DNA from: Streptomyces sp. TP-A0874 | Lineage (GTDB): Bacteria; Actinomycetota; Actinomycetes; Streptomycetales; Streptomycetaceae | DNA: 64,000 nucleotides | Direction: 5' to 3' | Assembly (NCBI RefSeq): GCF_001748085.1 | Contig: NZ_BBZK01000009.1 | Span: 186,001 to 250,000 of the forward strand | Shown here: positions 23,674 through 31,735 of the stretch, piece by piece | Numbering within the stretch: the stretch's first letter is position 1 | How the letters are laid out: each line of letters begins with the position of its first letter | Made by a program: the position numbers and the translations under genes | Notes under the pieces: model-generated | Seen by the model: only the letters and a program-made list of their open reading frames with translations | The model's database searches: none | What the model was told of the DNA's origin: nothing

Positions 23674-24474
23674 ATGGCCGACACGGTGCTGTACGAGGTG
23701 ACCGAAGGACTCGCGACGATCAGGCTGAACCGTCCCGACGCCATGAACGCGTTGAACACCGAGACCAAGGAAGCCCTGCGGGACACCCTGCGCCGGGCCG
23801 CCTCCGACACCGGGGTCCGGGCCGTCCTGCTCACCGGGGAGGGCAGGGCGTTCTGCGTCGGCCAGGACCTCAAGGAGCATGTGGGCGCGCTCACCGCCGT
23901 TCGCGAGCAGGGCGGCGGGGGCGCCATGACCACCGTCCGGGACCACTACAACCCCATCGTCACGGCGATCGCCGGCATGCCGAAGCCCGTGGTGGCGGCG
24001 GTCAACGGGGCGGCGGCGGGGGCCGGCGCGGGCTTCGCCTTCGCCGCCGACCACCGCATCGTCGCGGACACGGCCTCCTTCACCACCTCCTTCGCCGGTG
24101 TCGCCCTCTCCACCGACTCAGGCGTCTCCTGGACCCTGCCCCGGCTCATCGGCCACGGCAGGGCGACCAATCTGCTGCTCTTCCCGCGCAGCGTGCCCGC
24201 CGCCGAGGCCCTGGAGCTCGGTATCGCCGACGAGGTCGTGCCGGCGGCCGAGTTGACCGCCCGGGCCGAGGCCGTCGCCCGGACGCTCGCCGAGGGGCCG
24301 ACCCTCGCCTACGCGGCGATCAAGGAGTCACTGGCCTACGGTGCGGGCCGTCCGCTCACCGAGGCGCTGGCCAAGGAGGAGGAACTCCAGGTGCGGGCCG
24401 GTGCCTCGGAGGACCACCGGATCGCGGTCGACGCCTTCGTGCGGAAGCAGAAGCCGGAGTTCCGCGGCCGGTGA
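23674..24474 (+). CDS. Enoyl-CoA hydratase/isomerase family protein
   Basis: A 266-residue crotonase-fold enzyme. The oxyanion-hole segments are AFCVGQDLKE (about 68-77) and AAVNGAAAGAGAGFAFAADH (about 108-127). An Asp in VALSTDSGVSWTLPRLIG (about 145-160) is typical of PaaG-like isomerases, not of the Glu pair of true hydratases. This suggests a 2-(1,2-epoxyphenyl)acetyl-CoA isomerase or similar activity; the substrate is not certain. It is cytosolic. The start ATG 23674 has GGAGGGAG 9 nt before. No other phenylacetate genes are near, so the role is probably general. Confidence 0.85.
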   Translation: MADTVLYEVTEGLATIRLNRPDAMNALNTETKEALRDTLRRAASDTGVRAVLLTGEGRAFCVGQDLKEHVGALTAVREQGGGGAMTTVRDHYNPIVTAIAGMPKPVVAAVNGAAAGAGAGFAFAADHRIVADTASFTTSFAGVALSTDSGVSWTLPRLIGHGRATNLLLFPRSVPAAEALELGIADEVVPAAELTARAEAVARTLAEGPTLAYAAIKESLAYGAGRPLTEALAKEEELQVRAGASEDHRIAVDAFVRKQKPEFRGR

Positions 24475-24511
24475 GGCCGTCGCGCCCGGCGCCGCCGTCG
24501 GAAGCCCGGAA

Positions 24512-24540
24512 CCGGCGGGGCCTGCCGTCATCCCCGCCGG
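24512..24540. terminator. Bidirectional terminator between crotonase and tag
   Basis: CCGGCGGGG (24512-24520) pairs perfectly with CCCCGCCGG (24532-24540). The right arm lies inside the last codons of tag. Confidence 0.5.
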
Positions 24541-25169
24541 GAGCAGCACTCCAGCAGGTGGTCGTCGACCAGCCCGCAGGCCTGCATCAGCGCGTAGGCG
24601 GTGGTCGGGCCGACGAACCGGAAACCGCGGCTCTTCAGCTCCTTGGCGAGTGCCGTCGACTCGGGTGTGACGGACGGCACATCGGCCTGGGTGCGCGGGG
24701 CCGGACGGGCGGCGGGCGGCGCGTACGACCAGATCAGCGCGTCCAGCTCGCCCTCGCCGAACTCCGCGGCGACCCGGGCGTTGGCCACGCTCGCCTCGAT
24801 CTTGGCGCGGTTGCGGATGATGCCGGTGTCGGCGAGCAGCCGCTCGACGTCCCGCTCGGTGAAGGCGGCGACGGCGGGGATCGAGAACCCCCGGAACGCG
24901 GCGCGGAAGCCATCCCTGCGCCGCAGGATGGTGAGCCAGGACAGTCCGGACTGGAACGCCTCCAGGCAGAGCCGTTCGAAGAGCGCGTCGTCGCCGTGGA
25001 CCGGACGTCCCCACTCGGTGTCGTGGTACTGGAGGTAGTCCTCCGCGGAGACGCCCCAGGGGCAGCGCGGGAGTCCGTCCGGACCGGCGAGCACGGTGCC
25101 CTGCCGGACCGGCCGGGCGGTCGCGGCGGTGGGTGCGGCCTGAGCGGTGGGTGCGGCGGGATCGGTCAT
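24528..25169 (-). CDS. tag: DNA-3-methyladenine glycosylase I
   Basis: A 213-residue base-excision repair glycosylase that removes 3-methyladenine from DNA. Family landmarks are RCPWGVSAEDYLQYHDTEWG (about 35-54), LCLEAFQSGLSWLTILRRR, FRFVGPTTAYALMQACG and DDHLLECC. The Cys and His of the first and last motifs bind zinc. A 25-residue Ala/Thr-rich N-terminal extension precedes the domain. The ATG at 25169 overlaps the stop of the DivIVA-like gene by 4 nt (ATGA), so the two are co-translated. The pair tag-DivIVA-folP2 is also found in M. tuberculosis (Rv1210-Rv1207). Confidence 0.92.
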   Translation of the reverse strand: MTDPAAPTAQAAPTAATARPVRQGTVLAGPDGLPRCPWGVSAEDYLQYHDTEWGRPVHGDDALFERLCLEAFQSGLSWLTILRRRDGFRAAFRGFSIPAVAAFTERDVERLLADTGIIRNRAKIEASVANARVAAEFGEGELDALIWSYAPPAARPAPRTQADVPSVTPESTALAKELKSRGFRFVGPTTAYALMQACGLVDDHLLECCSRRG

Positions 25170-25579
25170 GACTGGGTCTCCTCCGACCGGACGGCAGCGC
25201 TGTCCCGGGCTCCCCGCCGCGCCTCCCGTTCACCGTCCGCCGGTCCGCCCAGCAGTTCCGGGGCGGCGAGCGCCGAGGCCTGCTCCCCCGCGCGGGCCGC
25301 CTCCAGCTCGGCGATCCGGGCGTCCCGCTCGGCGAGTTCGGCGCCGAGCCGGGCGAGCGCGTCGTCCACCTCCGACATCCGGTAGCCCCGGGCGGCCAGC
25401 GGGAAGCGGAGCGCCTCCACATCGGCCCGGTTGAGCGGACGGCTCGGGGGCAGCGGATCCCGCAGGCCGTCCCGCGGCGCCTCCGGCAGGGCGACGCCGT
25501 CGTCCCCGCCGACCACGGCCAGCGTGACCCCGGCGACCACCACGACCAGCGCGATGAGCAAGAACCAGAACACGTCCAT
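25166..25579 (-). CDS. DivIVA-domain membrane-anchored protein
   Basis: A 137-residue protein. One N-terminal membrane helix (MDVFWFLLIALVVVVAGVTLAVV) is followed by a DivIVA-like segment: NRADVEALRFPLAARGYRMSEVDDALARLGAEL, with the F-x3-RGY motif. The coiled-coil region (LAERDARIAELEAARA) then gives way to a basic disordered tail. It is probably a curvature- or membrane-linked scaffold rather than the essential DivIVA. The start at ATG 25579 is just after GGGGAG. It is coupled to tag by an ATGA overlap, and the resemblance to Rv1209 in position and shape is close. Its role is undetermined. Confidence 0.8.
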   Translation of the reverse strand: MDVFWFLLIALVVVVAGVTLAVVGGDDGVALPEAPRDGLRDPLPPSRPLNRADVEALRFPLAARGYRMSEVDDALARLGAELAERDARIAELEAARAGEQASALAAPELLGGPADGEREARRGARDSAAVRSEETQS

Positions 25580-25956
25580 CTCCCCGGGGTGCGTCCACAA
25601 GGTGTCCGGGAACGATCGTGCCACGCCCGGCCGGGGAGCGGACCGGTGACCGCCGGTGTGCTTGGCGGCGGCTGCCGGCGAGCGGCTAGGGTCGGTCACC
25701 GGCGGATCTTCACGGACCGGCACGCTCCACCTGTTGCCTGCGGTCGCGAGGCGTCGGAGAGCTCCTGGTGCCGGCGGCCGGCGATGTCGGACGCGCGCTG
25801 CGGGACGCCTCCCGACGGCGGCCGGCTCGGGCCCGGCCCGAGAAGACCCGCCACACGCCCTGGGGCCCGGGCAGCCGGGACGGGCGTGGTCGATCAACGG
25901 CTCCGGAGGTGTCCGGAGCATCCCGCCGCCCGAGGGGCGGCCCGAGGAGGTCACTG
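25580..25956. other. Divergent gap before the FolP-like gene
   Basis: 377 bp with no credible gene. A perfect 8-bp hairpin GCTCCGGA/TCCGGAGC with a GGTG loop is at 25900-25919, 25-35 nt before the folP ribosome site. A second stem CCGCCC/GGGCGG overlaps. In M. tuberculosis a glucosyl-phosphoglycerate synthase gene occupies this place; I see no remnant of it. Confidence 0.4.
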
Positions 25957-26817
25957 GTGCTTCGGCTGGGACGGCGCGAGTTCGATGAGCACGAGCCGGT
26001 CGTCATGGCGATCGTGAACCGGACGCCCGACTCCTTCTACGACCGGGGGGCCACCTTCGACGACGAGCCCGCGCTCGCCAGGGTCGAGCAGGCGGTCGCC
26101 GAGGGGGCCGCCATCATCGACATCGGCGGGGTCAAGGCGGGCCCGGGCGAGGAGGTCACCGCCGAGGAGGAGGCGCGCCGCACGGTCGGCTTCGTCGCCG
26201 AGGTCCGCCGCCGCTTCCCCGACGTGGTGATCAGCGTGGACACCTGGCGGCACGAGGTCGGCGAGGCGGCCTGCGCCGCGGGCGCCGATCTGCTCAACGA
26301 CGCCTGGGGCGGGGTCGATCCGCAGCTGGCCGCGGTGGCGGCCCGGTACGGGGCGGGTCTCGTCTGCACCCACGCCGGCGGCGCCCGGCCCCGTACCAGG
26401 CCGCACCGCGCCGCCTACCAGGATGTGATGGCCGACATCCTGCGGGTGACGCTCGGCCTGGCCGAGCGCGCGGTCGAACTGGGGGTCCGCCGGGACGGCA
26501 TCGTGATCGACCCGGGCCATGACTTCGGGAAGAACACCCGGCACTCGCTGGAGGCGACCCGGCGGCTGGGCGAGATGACCGAGACCGGATGGCCGGTCCT
26601 GGTCTCGCTCTCCAACAAGGACTTCGTCGGGGAGACGCTGGACCGGCCCGTGACGGAGCGGCTGACCGGCACGCTGGCGACCACGGCCGTCTCGGCCTGG
26701 CTCGGTGCCCGGGTCTACCGGGTCCACGAGGTGGCCGAGACCCGGCAGGTCCTCGACATGGTGGCCTCGATCGCCGGCCGGCGCCCCCCGGCGGTGGCCC
26801 GCCGGGGCCTCGCCTGA
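25957..26817 (+). CDS. Dihydropteroate synthase homologue (FolP2-like, divergent)
   Basis: A 286-residue TIM-barrel protein of the DHPS family. Family strands are visible: MAIVNRTPDSFYDRG (about 21-35), DIGGVKAGPGEEV, SVDTWRHEV, LLNDAWGG, IVIDPGHDFGKN and SLSNKDFVGETL. True DHPS enzymes carry a Ser-Thr-Arg-Pro loop at the second motif (GGESTRPGA); here it is VKAGPG, so p-aminobenzoate binding is doubtful. It resembles M. tuberculosis FolP2 (Rv1207) in sequence and context. The start GTG 25957 follows GAGGAGG with 6-nt spacing. It may be a non-folate paralogue. Confidence 0.8.
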   Translation: MLRLGRREFDEHEPVVMAIVNRTPDSFYDRGATFDDEPALARVEQAVAEGAAIIDIGGVKAGPGEEVTAEEEARRTVGFVAEVRRRFPDVVISVDTWRHEVGEAACAAGADLLNDAWGGVDPQLAAVAARYGAGLVCTHAGGARPRTRPHRAAYQDVMADILRVTLGLAERAVELGVRRDGIVIDPGHDFGKNTRHSLEATRRLGEMTETGWPVLVSLSNKDFVGETLDRPVTERLTGTLATTAVSAWLGARVYRVHEVAETRQVLDMVASIAGRRPPAVARRGLA

Positions 26818-26830
26818 GTCGGGTCGGCCC

Positions 26831-27592
26831 TCAGCCCGTGGTGGCGCCGACCTCCTTGCTGACCAGGGCCACCGCCTCCGTCACGTCGTCGGTGAGGTGG
26901 AACAGTTCCAGGTCCTTGCGGGCCGCCTTGCCCTCGGCGATCAGGGTGTTCTCCAGCCAGCCGATCAGACCCTTCCAGTACTCCGTACCGAACAGGACGA
27001 TCGGGAACCGGGTCACCTTGCCGGTCTGGACCAGCGTGAGCGCCTCGAAGAGCTCGTCCAGGGTGCCGAGGCCGCCGGGGAGGACCACGAAACCCCGGGC
27101 GTACTTCACGAACATCGTCTTCCGGACGAAGAAGTAGCGGAAGTTCACCCCGATGTCGACGTACTGGTTGAGCCCCTGCTCGAAGGGGAGCTCGATGCCC
27201 AGTCCGACCGACACCCCGCCCGCCTCGTAGGCGCCCCGGTTCGCCGCCTCCATGGCCCCCGGCCCACCGCCGGTGATCACGGTGAACCCGGCGGCGGCCA
27301 GGGCCCGGCCGAGCTGCACCCCGTGCTCGTACTCCGGGGTTCCCTCGGGTGTCCGGGCGGAGCCGAACACACTGACCGCCGGGCCGAGTTCCGCGAGCGC
27401 GCCGAAGCCCTCCACAAACTCCGACTGGATGCGCATCACCCGCCAGGGGTCCTGGTGCACCCAGTCCGAGGGACCTTGCGGCGAGTCCAGTAGCCGCTGG
27501 TCGGTCGTGGTCCGCTGCCGCTGCTCTCGGCGGCGCACCACGGCTCCCAGGCGCTGCTCCTCGCGCTCACGATCTCCTCGGACTCTGTCCAC
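26831..27592 (-). CDS. LOG family protein (TIGR00730)
   Basis: A 253-residue LOG/lysine-decarboxylase-like protein, probably a nucleoside-5'-monophosphate phosphoribohydrolase of the cytokinin-activating type. The nucleotide-binding motif is GGGPGAMEAANRGAY (108-122), the catalytic VRK is near 156-158, and PGGLGTLDE is at 172-180 with Glu180. The first 45 residues are charged and unrelated. The start is GTG 27592 with GGAGGAGG upstream. In mycobacteria the same protein (Rv1205) lies beside folP2. The physiological substrate in Streptomyces is unproven. It converges with the folP-like gene. Confidence 0.88.
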   Translation of the reverse strand: MDRVRGDREREEQRLGAVVRRREQRQRTTTDQRLLDSPQGPSDWVHQDPWRVMRIQSEFVEGFGALAELGPAVSVFGSARTPEGTPEYEHGVQLGRALAAAGFTVITGGGPGAMEAANRGAYEAGGVSVGLGIELPFEQGLNQYVDIGVNFRYFFVRKTMFVKYARGFVVLPGGLGTLDELFEALTLVQTGKVTRFPIVLFGTEYWKGLIGWLENTLIAEGKAARKDLELFHLTDDVTEAVALVSKEVGATTG

Positions 27593-27733
27593 CAGGTACC
27601 TCCTCCGCTTGCTTCCCCCACCCCCTGGGGGCGAAGGACCGTTCCCGATCAGCCTACGGGCTGTCGCGGATTCTCCGGGGCGATCAGGGCCGAGCGGCAG
27701 ATCGCCGGCGTCGGCGGGGTACGGCAGAGTGGG

Positions 27734-28801
27734 TCACCCGGTGAGCCAGTCCCGCAGCTTCTGCTCGGCCTCGAGCACCGAGGCGACCGCGACGTGCTCC
27801 TCCCGGGTGTGGGCCAGCTTCGGATCACCGGGGCCGTAGTTGACCGCCGGCACACCGAGCGCCGAGAAGCGGGCGACGTCGGTCCAGGCGTCCTTGGGTG
27901 CGGGCGCGCCGCCGATCGCCGCCACGAAGGCGACGGCGGCGGGGTGGGACAGGCCGGGCAGCGCGCCGGGGGCCGAGTCGGTGAGGACCACGTCGAAGCC
28001 TTCGAAGACCTCCCGGACGTGGGCGAGCGCCTGCTCCTCGCTACGGTCCGGAGCGAAGCGGAAGTTGACGGTCACCGCGCAGTGGTCCGGGATGACGTTG
28101 CCCGCGTGGCCCCCTTCGATCCGTACCGCGTTGAGCCCCTCGCGGTAGGTGAGCCCGTCGATGTCGACCCGGCGCGGCTGGTACTCGGCCAGCCGGGACA
28201 GGATCGGGGCCGCCCGGTGGATGGCGTTCTCGCCGAGCCAGCTGCGCGCGGAGTGCGCCCGCCGGCCGCTGGTCTCGACCCGGGCCCGGAGGGTGCCCTG
28301 ACAGCCGCCCTCGACCCGGGCGTCGGTGGGCTCCAGCAGCACCGCGAAGTCGCCGGCCAGCCAGTCGGGGTGGTTCCGCACCAGCCGTCCCAGGCCGTTG
28401 AGCTCCGCGGCGACCTCCTCGTGGTCGTAGAAGACGTAGGTCAGGTCCCGGTTGGGCGAGGTCACTTCGGCGGCGATCCTGAGCTGGACGGCGACCCCGG
28501 ACTTCATGTCGGAGGTCCCGCAGCCCCACAGCACCCCGTCCGAGTCCAGCCGGGAGGGCACGTTGTCGGCGATCGGCACGGTGTCGATGTGGCCGGCCAG
28601 CACCACCCGCTCCGGACGGCCCAGCCGGGTGCGGGCCACCACCGCGTCGCCGTCCCGGTCGACGGTCAGGTGGGGCAGGCCGCGCAGCGCCTGCTCCACC
28701 GCGTCGGCCAGCGCCTTCTCCCGGCCGCTCTCGGAGGCGATGTCGACGAGTCGGGCGGTGAGGGCGGCGGCGTCCTGGGTCAGGTCGAGCGTGTGGTCCA
28801 T
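27734..28801 (-). CDS. dapE: Succinyl-diaminopimelate desuccinylase
   Basis: A 355-residue M20-family metalloenzyme that releases succinate from N-succinyl-LL-diaminopimelate, a step toward lysine and peptidoglycan. Metal ligands lie in VLAGHIDTVP, WGCGTSDMKSG and YDHEEVAAE, with a further ligand in the C-terminal half (GDPKLAHTREEHV). The dimerisation insert is intact. The start ATG 28801 has no Shine-Dalgarno but TAGGGT 7 nt upstream on the minus strand, so it is leaderless. dapC, the preceding pathway step, is 2 kb away at 30.6 kb. It diverges from the lysozyme-like gene. Confidence 0.93.
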   Translation of the reverse strand: MDHTLDLTQDAAALTARLVDIASESGREKALADAVEQALRGLPHLTVDRDGDAVVARTRLGRPERVVLAGHIDTVPIADNVPSRLDSDGVLWGCGTSDMKSGVAVQLRIAAEVTSPNRDLTYVFYDHEEVAAELNGLGRLVRNHPDWLAGDFAVLLEPTDARVEGGCQGTLRARVETSGRRAHSARSWLGENAIHRAAPILSRLAEYQPRRVDIDGLTYREGLNAVRIEGGHAGNVIPDHCAVTVNFRFAPDRSEEQALAHVREVFEGFDVVLTDSAPGALPGLSHPAAVAFVAAIGGAPAPKDAWTDVARFSALGVPAVNYGPGDPKLAHTREEHVAVASVLEAEQKLRDWLTG

Positions 28802-28808
28802 GCCCGCG

Positions 28809-28814
28809 ACCCTA
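28809..28814 (-). promoter_or_regulatory. Leaderless -10 box for dapE
   Basis: TAGGGT on the minus strand lies 7 nt from the ATG at 28801. It faces the leaderless promoter of the forward gene within 60 bp. Confidence 0.5.
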
Positions 28815-28850
28815 ACCCCTCTCCCTGACCAGCCGGTTGGCGCACACGGG

Positions 28851-28856
28851 TACGGT
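28851..28856 (+). promoter_or_regulatory. Leaderless -10 box for gene at 28863
   Basis: TACGGT ends 6 nt before GTG 28863. No ribosome site is present. Confidence 0.5.
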
Positions 28857-28862
28857 GTGGCT

Positions 28863-29771
28863 GTGTCCCGAACCGCCGTTCCCACCCGAGGTCGTCGCCT
28901 GTTCCGGATGCTCGCCGCCTTCGGCGTGCTCCTGGGGCTGGCCGGTTACCTGCTGGTGCACCACCTCTCCGCTCGCGGCCCTGGGGCGCCCGGCTGCCGC
29001 GTGACCGCCGGCGGCGACGGAGCCGACCCCTACGAACTGGGGCTGTCCCAGGCCAGGAACGCGGCCACCATCGCGGCGGTGGGCTCCTCCCAGGGCCTGC
29101 CGGAGCGGGCGATCACCATCGCCCTGGCCACGGCGATGCAGGAGTCCTCGCTGCACAACCTCGACCACGGCGACCGGGACTCGCTCGGCCTCTTCCAGCA
29201 ACGCCCCTCGCAGGGCTGGGGCGAGCCGGAGCAGATCATGGACCCGGTGTACTCCGCCGGGAAGTTCTACGAGCACCTGGTGGAGGTGCCCGGCTACTCG
29301 CGGCTGCCGCTGACCGTGGCCGCCCAGAAGGTGCAGCGCAGCGGCTACCCCCAGGCGTACGCCAAACACGAGCCCAACGCCGCGCTGCTGGCCCGGGCGC
29401 TGACCGGGCGCAGCGGGGCCTCGCTCAACTGCACCCCGGGGCAGGGCGAGGACGCGGTGGGCGATACCGGGAAGGTGCGCGCCGCGCTCCACCGGGAGTT
29501 CGGCGCGGCGCTGCCGGCGGGCTTCGAGAACGAGACGGGCGGCAAGCGCGCCTCCTCCCGAGTGACCGTCCCGGTGACGGGGCGGAGCGGGGCCGAGGCG
29601 GAGCGGCGCGGCTGGGCGGTGGCGCACTGGGCGGTGGCGCACTCGGTGGAACTCCGCATCGCGGAGGTCTCCTATGCCGGGCGGGTGTGGAGCGCCTCGG
29701 AGGCGGGCGCCGGCTGGCGGCGGGTGGACGAGGACGCCGCCCGGGAAGTGGTCCTCAGCACGGTGCGCTGA
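28863..29771 (+). CDS. Membrane-anchored lysozyme-like protein
   Basis: A 302-residue protein with an N-terminal hydrophobic anchor (FRMLAAFGVLLGLAGYLLV, about 15-33) and an extracytoplasmic domain. The segment AITIALATAMQESSLHNLDHGDRDSLGLFQQRPSQGWG (about 85-122) resembles the Glu-containing catalytic helix of lytic transglycosylases and lysozymes: QES, GLFQ. This is inference; biochemical activity is not established. The C-terminal 100 residues look like a separate beta-rich domain ending AEVSYAGRVWSASEAG. The start GTG 28863 is leaderless (TACGGT). It is often annotated as heavy-metal transporter in databases, which I doubt. Confidence 0.65.
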   Translation: MSRTAVPTRGRRLFRMLAAFGVLLGLAGYLLVHHLSARGPGAPGCRVTAGGDGADPYELGLSQARNAATIAAVGSSQGLPERAITIALATAMQESSLHNLDHGDRDSLGLFQQRPSQGWGEPEQIMDPVYSAGKFYEHLVEVPGYSRLPLTVAAQKVQRSGYPQAYAKHEPNAALLARALTGRSGASLNCTPGQGEDAVGDTGKVRAALHREFGAALPAGFENETGGKRASSRVTVPVTGRSGAEAERRGWAVAHWAVAHSVELRIAEVSYAGRVWSASEAGAGWRRVDEDAAREVVLSTVR

Positions 29772-30017
29772 GCGCCTCCGTACAGACCGGGGCCCGAGCC
29801 CGGGGGGCTGTCCAGGCCGGGTGAGGCGGACGGCGGTACGGGTGTCGTACGCCTCACCGAACCGGACCGCCCGCCGGAGCGGCGGGAGCCGGGCGGCATG
29901 GCGCATGACCAACTCTTTACCCCGGCACGCCGCAACCTTCCGCGCCGTCACGCGGTAGTCACTGCGGCTGCCCGACGTCGGGCACCGAGAAGACTGTCTT
30001 TCCGCCAAAGGAGCACC

Positions 30018-30548
30018 ATGTCCCTCCCCCTGACGCGTCGGATCGCCCGAGCCGCACTGCTGGTCGCGACTTGCGCGGCGCCCGTCGTCGGCGCGGCCGG
30101 CACCGCCGGGGCGGTGGCCCTGCCCAACACCCCGGAACTCAAGGGGCTGAGCACGACCGACGGCGCCGGGCTCGGCGGCGCGGTCAACGATGTCGCCGGG
30201 CAGGCCACCGACGCGGTGGCCGAGCACGGCGGCGCGGCGGTGAAGTCGGTGGAGCCGGAGGCCCGCGGCGCGGTCGGCAAGCTCGGTAAGAGCGCCGTCC
30301 CGGCGGCCCGCGGCGCGGTCGGCAAGCTCGGCAACACCGCCGTCCCGGCGGCCCGGCAGGCCACCGGGAAGACGACCGGGGCCGCCCGGTCGCTGGTCAA
30401 GAAGGCCACCGAGGCCACCGGCCGGCCGGCGCTGCCCACTCGGCGGGTGACCGGAAACCTCACCGACAAGCTGCCGCTCCGCGGCGCGGTCCCCACCCAG
30501 GGGCTGCCTGTCCAGGGCCTGCCCACGCAGGGCCTGCCGCTGCTCTGA
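30018..30548 (+). CDS. Secreted Ala/Gly-rich repeat protein
   Basis: A 176-residue exported protein. The signal peptide is residues about 1-33 (RRIARAALLVATCAAPVVGAAGTAGA), with an AGA signal-peptidase site. The mature region has the 15-residue unit ARGAVGKLGKSAVPA then ARGAVGKLGNTAVPA. The C-terminus carries three copies of the motif QGLP (TQGLPVQGLPTQGLPLL). The composition suggests a disordered, basic, cell-surface protein; no family is recognised. The start ATG 30018 has AAAGGAG upstream. It ends in a hairpin at 30555-30587 and converges with dapC. It could be a surface or spore-coat component, which is speculation. Confidence 0.6.
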   Translation: MSLPLTRRIARAALLVATCAAPVVGAAGTAGAVALPNTPELKGLSTTDGAGLGGAVNDVAGQATDAVAEHGGAAVKSVEPEARGAVGKLGKSAVPAARGAVGKLGNTAVPAARQATGKTTGAARSLVKKATEATGRPALPTRRVTGNLTDKLPLRGAVPTQGLPVQGLPTQGLPLL

Positions 30549-30554
30549 CCGCGG

Positions 30555-30587
30555 GGTGCCGGGTGGCCCGTGAGCCATCCCGGCACC
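30555..30587 (+). terminator. Terminator after the secreted protein
   Basis: GGTGCCGGGTGG (30555-30566) pairs with CCATCCCGGCACC (30575-30587) with one bulge, 7 nt after the stop. Confidence 0.5.
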
Positions 30588-30600
30588 GCCGTCGGACGTC

Positions 30601-30635
30601 GAGCGCTCCGGGGAGCCGCGCACCCCGGAGCGCTC
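30601..30635 (-). terminator. Terminator after dapC
   Basis: Perfect 13-bp arms 30601-30613 and 30623-30635 with a 9-nt loop. The hairpin begins 2 nt beyond the dapC stop codon. Confidence 0.65.
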
Positions 30636-30637
30636 TC

Positions 30638-31735
30638 TCATGCCCGCAGTCGCTCGACCACCGCCCGGATCCGCTCGTCGCTCGCCGTCAGGGCCACCCG
30701 GACGAACCGCTCCCCCGCCGGGCCGTAGAAGTCGCCCGGCGCCACCAGCACACCCCGCTTGGCGAGATCTCCGACGGTCTCCCAGCAGCCTTCGTCCTTG
30801 GTCGCCCAGAGGTAGAGACTCGCCTCACTGTGCTCGATCCGGAAGCCGTACCCCTCCAGTGCGTCGCGAAGCGCGGTACGACGGGTGGCGTAGCGGGCGC
30901 GCTGCTCGGCGACGTGCTCATCGTCCCCGAGCGCGGCGACCGTGGCCGCCTGTACCGGGGCGGGCACCATCATGCCGCCGTGCTTGCGGAGCGTCAGCAG
31001 TTCGCCGAGGACCGTCTCGTCGCCCACGACGAACGCCGCGCGGTAGCCGGCGAGGTTGGAGCGCTTGGACATGGAGTGCACCGCGACCACCCCGTCGAAC
31101 CGGCCACCGCACACCTCCGGGTGCAGCACCGAGACCGGGTCGGCCTCCCAACCGAGCTCCAGGTAGCACTCGTCACTGAAGACCAGCACCCCGTGCTCGC
31201 GCGCCCAGGCCACCGCGGAGCGCAGCTCCTCCAGGCCCAGCACCCGGCCGGTCGGGTTGGAGGGCGAGTTCAGCCAGAGCAGCCGCAGGCCCTCCGGGTC
31301 CAGCTCGGTCACCTCGTCGTAGAAGACCGGCTCGGCGCCCACCAGCCTCGCCCCGACCTCATAGGTGGGGTAGGCCAACCTGGGCACGGCGACCCGGTCG
31401 CCCGGCCCCAGGCCCAGCTGCCCGGGGAGCGCGGCCACCAGTTCCTTGGAGCCGATCACCGGCAGCACCTGGGTGTGGCTCACCCGGCCGGCCCCGAGCC
31501 GCCGCTCCGCCCAGCCGGCGATGGCGTCACGGAGTTCCGACGTCCCCCAGACGGTCGGGTACCCGGGGCTGTCCGAGGCCGCCACCAGCGCCTTCTGGAC
31601 GAGCTCCGGTACCGGGTCGACGGGCGTGCCCACCGAGAGGTCCGCGATGCCGTCCGGATGCGCCGCGGCGGTGGACTTGTACGGTTCCAGCCGATCCCAG
31701 GGAAAGACCGGTAGGCGGGAGGAGACTGCGGACAC
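30638..31735 (-). CDS. dapC: Succinyldiaminopimelate transaminase DapC
   Basis: A 365-residue class I/II PLP aminotransferase that makes N-succinyl-LL-diaminopimelate in lysine synthesis. Recognisable motifs are LWLNSPSNPTGRV, VFSDECYLELGW, the PLP-lysine HSMSKRSNLAGYR, and the Arg near the C-terminus. The start ATG 31735 is used; the SSRLPVFPWDRLEPYKS N-terminus is typical. It is downstream of fdxA on the same strand with a 353-bp gap. In Streptomyces the fdxA-dapC order is conserved. The next pathway enzyme, dapE, lies at 27.7 kb on the same strand but separated by other genes. Confidence 0.9.
   Translation of the reverse strand: MSAVSSRLPVFPWDRLEPYKSTAAAHPDGIADLSVGTPVDPVPELVQKALVAASDSPGYPTVWGTSELRDAIAGWAERRLGAGRVSHTQVLPVIGSKELVAALPGQLGLGPGDRVAVPRLAYPTYEVGARLVGAEPVFYDEVTELDPEGLRLLWLNSPSNPTGRVLGLEELRSAVAWAREHGVLVFSDECYLELGWEADPVSVLHPEVCGGRFDGVVAVHSMSKRSNLAGYRAAFVVGDETVLGELLTLRKHGGMMVPAPVQAATVAALGDDEHVAEQRARYATRRTALRDALEGYGFRIEHSEASLYLWATKDEGCWETVGDLAKRGVLVAPGDFYGPAGERFVRVALTASDERIRAVVERLRA

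Noticed and set aside
25580..25956. Degraded glucosyl-phosphoglycerate synthase
   Set aside because: Expected from mycobacterial synteny, but no residual motif could be read in any frame.
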